Assembly (NCBI RefSeq): GCF_001640805.2
Contig: NC_066856.1
Span: 15,475,087 to 15,539,086, forward strand
Length of the DNA stretch: 64,000 bases
Source: Lates calcarifer
Taxonomy: Eukaryota > Chordata > Actinopteri > Centropomidae
Direction: 5' to 3'
Shown: in pieces, positions 56,049 through 64,000 of the stretch
Layout: the number at the start of each line of letters is the position of its first letter
Position numbering within the stretch: the first letter of the stretch is position 1
Position numbers and translations under genes: made by a program
Notes under the pieces: model-generated
The model's database searches: none
Told to the model about the DNA's origin: nothing
What the model saw: only the letters and a program-made list of their open reading frames with translations

Positions 56049-59000
56049 ATGGCGGGCCCATGGTGGAGGCAATGCCGGAGGTGGAGTACAAACTGTACAA
56101 GTACGAGTTTATTGGAAACCATGTGGCATTATAACGGCAGGTCTGCGTCTTTCTCGGCGTCCTCTCTGGGGCGGGCGTCCCCGAGCTCAAGGCCGGGGAA
56201 CGAGGTGAGTTTTGCGGCTTTTGCAGGACACCGGGAGGGGAGTACTGTCAAATCCAGGAAGGTCATACACGCCACCGAGCTGGCAGTCAGTCTCATTGAA
56301 TGGTGGTCTTATTCAGCTAATGTGTGTGTTACTCCAGTGCCTGTTACATTTCCTGACAGCGTAACTACCACGTGTCTTTTGCAAGACTTTCTTGCATTTT
56401 GCAAGAATTTCTGAAATGAATGGTGACTTGTTGCAGGGGTGTTGGCTTGTTCAACTCACACTGCACACATAAAGGTCAAGACCTGCTCCTGTCAATACAA
56501 GGAAGTAACACTAAGCTCTGTACTTAACTTAGCCCGCTGTCCGGTAAACCCTATGCAGTGTTTTATCAAGTTCCCATTCATTTAGATTTTTTTACCCCTA
56601 CTTTCATTCATTCATTTGACATTGACTCACGTGTGCTATTCCAGACTTGCCTTAAAAACACTTAATTTTAGAAAATGCTAAAAGCAGTTAAACCTCCATT
56701 ATCGTATTGAGGAAGCCAGGATTTTAGAAACACCAAGGACACAAGTCCTCTCAAAGCACAACCACCAGCCTCTAAACATTTTAAGTAGAAACCAAAATCA
56801 GGATCTCAGATATTTCTTAAATTATCTACATTTTTCATGTTGTATCACAGCAGGCCACTGCTCAGTTGTTCCCTCTGTAAACAATTCTTCAGGTTTCCAG
56901 GAATTAATTAGAAGACTGAATGATATTTAAAAGAAATCACGTTGCAGTTATTTCCCTTATAACTTGTAGGCCAGGGCATGTCTGGAACACTCCAATGCCT
57001 CATATATGTTGTGACACATTTTATCTTTAATTGCAGCTCATGGGTACTTGGACATATTGTGATTGTGGTAATTCAGCCCTAGGTGTGTAATGGAAATTTA
57101 CAGAATTTCCGTATTCTTCAGATTTAATATGTATTTTATGTTGTATCAAGCTGAAAGTATCGAAGAATCTGACAACACACTGCTGGTGCCTTACTCAGTG
57201 TTCAAGGACAGAACAAGATTAGATGTTATTCTCCAAGATGCTGCTTTTTCACCAAAGGGCAAGATAGTATGTAGCCCTGACTTGAATAACGTGTAATGTG
57301 TTGGATAATGTGTGGAGCCACCACAGTTAGTAGAATCACCAAATTCACAACAATGAATAAATAAATACAAAATAGAGGACATGATCTCAGTCAGATGTTA
57401 ATATCATTATCAGCATGTGCCTGAATTTACCTTTTGTCTTTGTCCTTTGTATTTTGACTTTCAGGGACATCCATCATCGTCAACACAGTTAATCCCGAAA
57501 ACTTTAAACTTTACCTCATCTCTAAACAGGTGAGTTATGTTGTTATTTCTTAGAGTATTTACTGATCTTAGCGTTTATTCTTCTGACGTATGATTGTGTA
57601 TTTCATAGTTAATGTTTTTGTATCTTTCTCTTTAGACACAAGTCACGGTTGCTGTATCCCACGCTACACTCTTGCTGCTGCAAAACGATACACAGTGATG
57701 CAAAGCTCAAGGACCCCTTCACATTAGCCCAGAAAGACCTAACAAGTTTATATGACGACATCAAAAAGGTAAATTTCAGCAAAATATTTGAAATAGCACC
57801 ATCAAGGTTTTATATATCAGTTACACTAGCCAAATGTTTATGATAGCAAATGAAAACGTGCAAGTGGGCATTTACTGAATATGTCTTTTTTGTCTAGTTT
57901 TACATTAAAGAAAGTTTTGTATAAGTGAAAAACCCTAAATTGCATATGTGCAGAATCTTGTACCCTGTTAATTTAAAACCTTTGTACTTGCTATTGGTCT
58001 CAATATATAAAATACTGTGAATTTTCATTAGGCTTAGTTAATAATCCAGACAGCACAGTTCAATACAAGACAGAGGGTGAGCCATCCATGTGCTGTCATT
58101 TCAAATAGGCACTGGTTAAAACTGAACAGAGGACATTCGACTGTCATGTGATGTTTGGCAGACGTTTATCTTTATTAAGATAAAAGACATACATTTTATT
58201 ACTGTGCTTCACAGGAGCTGTTTGTATCTAAAGAAGAGCTGAAGTCTCTGTGTGACTACTACTTTGATGGCAAAGGGCAAGGCCATCCGACCAATGATTG
58301 TTGTTCTGATGGCCCGGGCCCTCAACATCCACAGCAACAGAGCAGGGTAAGAGTCTACACTCCAACAAAATATTCTATTTTCACCATTTACCAGTACAAG
58401 TCACCCACATGAGACCTGTGATACACTGAAGGTGCACCACACCTTGTGATAAGAAGAAAAAGAAGAATTTTAATTGTTATATGAATCATAATCCAGGGTT
58501 TTATTTCGTCTCACTTCCTGCAATCTGCCACTCTCCTTTGTCCTCTGTAGAGATTTGCTCCCGGGGCAGAGGGCTATAGCTATGATCTCAGAAATGATTC
58601 ATACTGCCAGCCTGGTGCACGATGACGTCATAGATGGATCAGATAAGCGCAGAGGAAAGAGAACCATCAACGAAGTGTGGGGTGAAAGAAAGGTAAGGGA
58701 AATAAAATCAGCTCAAAAGCAAGACTCTTTGGTGTCATGCAGCAACATTCCCTTTAATTTCAACTCAAGGTGCACGTCATGTTCTTAACCATCCGAACCC
58801 TGGTGTGCTGAATGATAAATCCCACTTGATTGTGAAGTGGAGTCACATGGCTGATTATTAGCATAAAACACTATATGGTGTTGTGGCATGTGCAGCAAAT
58901 ACTCTGACCCATGCCCTGGATTTGTAGAGATGCCACCAGAAAAAGGCAGAAGAAGAAACACTGTTAAATAAACTGAAACAAAGTAAAATAAAGTGATTTT

Positions 59001-60988
59001 CCAGAGTGTCAGCACTGGAGTTACAGGAAAATCAGAAGCCCAGCAATGGCAAAACACTTGTGATGTTGCAAGTGTTGTGTCAGCAGAGGGACACATTTCG
59101 AAAGTAGTGCTCTTGGTCAAATTGTGGACTGTAAAAACAAGATTTTTTTTTCTTATCTTGGTAAGAGCTGTCTTGACCAAAATTTCCTCTTATCTAAGAA
59201 AAGAGCAGAAATAAGAGAACATTGATGAATCCCAGAAATCAGTGGGCAATGGGAACAAAATAAGAACAAACCATGAATATGAATAAAAATAAGGGAAGTT
59301 GTTTGTCTAGCAGTTCCTGCACGAGGCCCAATGTTTTATTTATTGTTTATTTTTTTTGTCCTCTTTTCCAGGCTATCTTGGCAGGAGATTTCATCCTCTC
59401 AGCAGCCTCCATGGCCTTGGCTCGTATTGGTAACAACACTGTGGTGAAAGTGTTGTCCCAGGTGATAGAAGACCTGGTACGAGGTACAGTATAGCACTTA
59501 GATATTTCAGTTTTCTTTGTCAGTTTGTGATTTTTTTTCAATAATTTCTGAACTGTTTACATTAGAAGTTGCAAGTTGTAGGAAGAGCCTGTTTATATAC
59601 AGTGTATTTTGGTCCAATCAATCCAGGTGAATTCATGCAGCTGGGCTCCAAAGAGAACGAGAATGAGAGATTCAAACATTACCTCGAGAAAACCTTCAAG
59701 AAGACAGCGAGTCTTATTGCAAACAGTTGTAAAGCAGTATGTACGTTCTGTCTCCACATAAATAGCACAGAGATGGAGAGAAGCCTCAGTTTCTACACTT
59801 ATATGCTTTTTGTTGTCTCTTTTCTTTTTAAGGTATCCATTCTGGTAAATTCTGATCCTGAAGTTCATGAAATAGCCTACCAGTATGGCAAGAACGTTGG
59901 CATCGCATTTCAGGTATGTTCTGATGTTGTAGCAGATCTGGTTGCAGTTTGAATCTTTCTTTAGACTCCTTAACACTGAAAGGATGTTGAAGCACATTTA
60001 GTTTTAATCCATAATGGTGTGTAGAATCAAACTGAATGTCAGTAGCTAGAGTTATAATGAGTTTGTCTGTGTACTATAGCTGGTGGATGATGTCTTGGAC
60101 TTCACATCAGGAGCCAGTCAGCTGGGGAAACCCACAGCCGCAGATCTCAAACTGGGCTTGGCTACTGGACCGGTCCTGTTTGCTTGTCAGCAGGTGACCA
60201 ACGTTTATCAGTTAACACAGAAACATGTTCCTGTTTTCATATTAATCAGAATCATGTAACTAGCACACATGGACAAATATCATGCATCACTGTCAGTCAG
60301 TCTTTACCTTCATTACTTTTTTGTTTTTATAGTTTCCAGAGCTTCATGCGATGATCATGAGACGTTTCAGCTCTAATGGAGATGTGGATCGAGCCTGGCA
60401 GTATGTTTTGCAGGTAAGACCAATAATATGTTTAAAAAAAATTTGAGATTTGCAGGAAGAAGTATTCTTTACCTAAGTAAAGGTATCAATACAGCAATAA
60501 AAAAAATGCTCAAGTACAAGCAAACAAGCTGCATGAAAAAGCATACTGAGTAAAAGTAACAAGTATTAAAGTTTAAGTAATATTTTGTAGCTGCTGGAGG
60601 CGGAGCTAGTTTATATACTGAACCCCAGATAAATCTGAGTTCTGAGATGATTAATGGAAGAAGAAAGAAAAAAGAACAAAGTTCTGAGTCACAAAATCTT
60701 AGATTTTTGCTGAGATATCCTTCCTATGTAAGATATACTGCATTGTAATTTTGACATGAATTAATATTTAAGATGAGGGTTTGTTACAACATTAACATTT
60801 TAAAATAAAGACTAAAATGTGATCATCCCCTCTTCTTCTTGTTTTAGAGTGATGGTGTGCAGCAGACCAACTACCTGGCCCAGCGCTATGGTCAAGAAGC
60901 CATCAGACAGATCAGCATGCTCAGGCCGTCCCCAGAGAGAGACGCCCTCATCAGGCTCACTGAGATGGTGCTCACCAGAGACAAATGA
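56049..60988 (+). CDS. pdss1: Decaprenyl diphosphate synthase subunit 1, with a one-base frameshift in exon 4
   Basis: This mitochondrial trans-prenyltransferase subunit makes the isoprenoid tail of ubiquinone with PDSS2. Exons: 56049-56204, 57465-57529, 57636-57768, 58215-58346, 58551-58692, 59372-59483, 59627-59736, 59833-59913, 60080-60193, 60333-60413, 60848-60988 (TGA). Without one extra base the product would be 421 residues (human, from memory, 415). The two Asp-rich motifs are present: DDVID (about 186-190, exon 5) and DDVLD (about 313-317, exon 9), with [15 protein letters not shown] between them. Exon 4 has GGG at 58275-58277 where the frame needs GG; as written, translation leaves frame after YYFDGKG and stops early in exon 5. 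Everything downstream is conserved in the corrected frame, so an assembly error is more likely than gene death. The first residues are Arg-rich ([12 protein letters not shown]), fitting a mitochondrial presequence. Exon 2 is poorly conserved but spliced in phase. Confidence 0.92.
60453..60640. mobile_element. Truncated hAT-like MITE in pdss1 intron 10
   Basis: The copy begins GGAAGAAGTATTCTTTACCT and continues 'aagtaaaggtatcaatac', then 'gagtaaaagtaacaagtatt' and 'gtagctgctggaggcggagc', the order of the family seen at 35-357 and 55119-55599. The far end is missing. Confidence 0.55.
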
Positions 60989-61744
60989 ACCTCCCTCTGC
61001 CGGGGCTTCACTTCAGGCAGCTACCTGCGGAAAAGTGCAACTCACCTTGACTGCCCGTGCGTCTGTGCAGGACGGGTCAAAACAAAGACGGTGAGAGAAG
61101 CGATGGGAGTTTGGTTCAGAAGGACCCCTAGTGCTGGTTTTAGTGCCAAGTCTAAATTCAAATGGCAGGCTGGTTTGTCAGAACACTTAATCAGAATCAA
61201 GGGATCAAAACAGCACAAAGGGGTCTCTCTGAACTGATAACCTGTTGTTTCGTGGTCCTCTTCTAAAACTCCTAAAATATACACACAAGGGTGAGTGGCT
61301 TAGTCCTGCATTGACATATAAATACACTTGGTTTTTACTGAACATCCTTGTGATTTCCCAGATGAAATCACATTGATAATTTGGACATGAATTATTATCT
61401 TAAGTTAAGCCACAACCCAAACCTTCACTGCATACAGTACTGTATCTACAACTGCCTCCCACGCCTCAGACTAGCAGATTGAGTGAGTACAGTTTGTTAC
61501 AAGCTAGTTCTGAGCTGTGGAGCTGTTGTCACAATCTGTGTAATTCCAAATGAAAATGCATAACTGTCATCGGTGTGTTCGTCAGGATCTGTGTTAATGT
61601 CCTTTGAGATCCGTCCACACCTCAAAAGGCCAAACAGTCTTGTCTTTTTGACCTGTGAAATGTTATGAGGTTACTTCTGTAAAACAAAGTGCCCTGTAAC
61701 AACCAAGGCCTTAACATCTACAATGACTGTGTGTGTTCAATAAA
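60989..61744 (+). terminator. pdss1 3' UTR and poly(A) signal
   Basis: There is no coding after the stop. AATAAA at 61739-61744 is followed by T-rich sequence. Confidence 0.75.
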
Positions 61745-61829
61745 CCATTTAGCTTTTTTATTTAAGCCAAGTTTTCGCTCTGTTTTTGTTTTCCCCCAAA
61801 TAACCACACGCATGTTGTACATAGAATTG

Positions 61830-63379
61830 TTTATTATAAAAGACTGTACATTAATTTTTCAATCAACATTTCATATGTACAAATGAAGGGCAGACGGAGA
61901 GATAGATTTCAGTATTTCTACCCACGAAATTGAGCCGGAACACGCTTTTTTTTCTTATTGGAAATGCTAAAGCAAATGGGCGAAACATCAAGGCATTAGC
62001 TGCAGTATCCTGAAATGGAAAATGGTGAACACTGCAGGTTAACCTTGCATTTGAAACTTAGATGAATGTTTGAGGGCTAACAAAAAGAAAGTACAATGTT
62101 ATCAAGATGATTCCAAGACCTGAGTGAAACCTAATATTGATTGGCTGATTGGCTTGAGTTAAATATGTACACCTGTGCAGCCCAGAGGATTTCATGTTCA
62201 AAGCATTCAACATGGTCCTTGAACCCAGAGCAGGTCATTGTTGCTTTGAGAAGACTGAGGAGGTATTAGAGTTGTTTATTGGTCTACTATGTCTGAATTG
62301 TCGCATGGCAGTGTTAGGCACGACAATTCACCACCTGCTGTCTATCAGAACCAAAAGTCCATTATTGCCAGTTACCAATGGATCGTACAGATTTTGTGTG
62401 GATTAGTTTAGAATTAACAACAGTGATGTGACATAATCTTAAAATGCCTGATAATAAGCCAAAAAAAGGAATGTGTTTCCTTGCTCCAAACAGATCTAAA
62501 TGCACACCAGAGCAAACTTTTTAGGAGTTTTAAGTTCGAATACAATTCTGCATTTAAAATGTGACACCATGGGAAAGCCTGAAATTTACTTAAGAGTCTA
62601 AAACGTTCAGTGATTTCAACAGTTGAACAAAATTTAAACAAAACAGGTGAATACACTTACAACATAATGGAAGCCTAATGGCAATAAACTTAAGATTACA
62701 TTATATCTCTTAGAATTTTGCATGCTTTAACGCCAAGACTGATTTTCAGGAGTAATTGTTTCTTTGAAATACCATTTACAGTACATAAGTTGGTAAATTA
62801 TTGACAGGCCGTCTGTTTATTTTCCATATAAATGGGCCTTTATGGCGTTGAGGAGGGCACCACTAATAAACTATCATATAATTGACATTCACTGAATTTA
62901 CATTACAGAAATCCAAGTGGCTGCAGCTCACGTTATATACAACTGACAGTACAAACACTTCAACTGAAGGTGCGTACGACATTAATATTTCTATTTGTTC
63001 CATAAAACCTAATACTCTTGTTCACAAAGGATTGAAATCTTTGTTTAGGCCAAAATGTACATCCTTCAGCTGAGTGATCATCATTTTTGAGTTCAACCTG
63101 TGTGAGCACGTGCAGTCCAATTCTTTAGAAACTTTTAAATTTTTATTTTTACATATTCCATTAATGTCCCCCAACTGCCCATATAACACCAAAATAAACT
63201 AAATAGATATTACTTTTCATTTTATCTGCAATCAGTTAGGGAAAGAACATTCTGTCATATCAAAAGGGGATCATACAGTTATGTCTATGCGTCTTGAGAG
63301 GCAAGAATTGCTGCTTGTCAGTCTCTCACTGGATTATGATATGACTGAATAAATAGACTTCTCTTACTGCAAGGTCCCT
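61830..63379 (-). other. abi1 3' UTR with poly(A) signal at its end
   Basis: The interval is non-coding, AT-rich sequence downstream of the abi1 stop codon. A minus-strand AATAAA lies at 61835-61830. It is the last good signal before the pdss1 3' end, giving a UTR of about 1.5 kb. Confidence 0.65.

Positions 63380-64000
<621 letters not shown>

Overview
The window is a piece of ray-finned fish nuclear genome. The evidence is spliced vertebrate genes with short GT-AG introns, many CA/GT microsatellites, and several small terminal-inverted-repeat elements of kinds I recognise from percomorph fish. The species cannot be named from the sequence. Four genes, gad2 - apbb1ip - pdss1 - abi1, occur in the order I know from human chromosome 10p12. 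Two further genes, both on the minus strand, sit among them: a large secreted protein I do not recognise, and a selenoprotein-O-family gene.

Layout: (1) 412-6245 (+), the last eight exons of gad2 (GABA synthesis), followed by a long 3' UTR and a repeat-filled intergenic region to about 20.5 kb. (2) 20517-24613 (-), a four-exon gene for a 948-residue secreted protein with CX4C motifs, a coiled coil, TNFR-like and EGF-like cysteine modules and three tandem beta-type repeats. (3) 24.7-34.7 kb, the upstream regions of genes 2 and 4 with a degenerate AT-rich tandem array. (4) 34684-49836 (+), apbb1ip (RIAM), 13 coding exons, complete. (5) 50923-55038 (-), a SelO-type protein AMPylase, 19 coding exons, convergent with apbb1ip. 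(6) 56049-60988 (+), pdss1 (ubiquinone side-chain synthesis), 11 exons, divergent from the SelO gene across about 1 kb. One extra base breaks its frame in exon 4. (7) 61830-63981 (-), the last two exons and 3' UTR of abi1, whose 3' end almost touches that of pdss1.

There is no operon logic. The genes serve separate roles: a neurotransmitter enzyme, integrin/actin signalling (apbb1ip and abi1 both act in actin control), mitochondrial quinone synthesis, and redox or AMPylation. All coding models were assembled by hand from splice sites, phase continuity and recalled family sequences. No search was run. The strongest observations are the unrecognised secreted multidomain protein, the pdss1 frameshift, the missing selenocysteine context in the SelO gene, and several well-preserved non-autonomous transposons.
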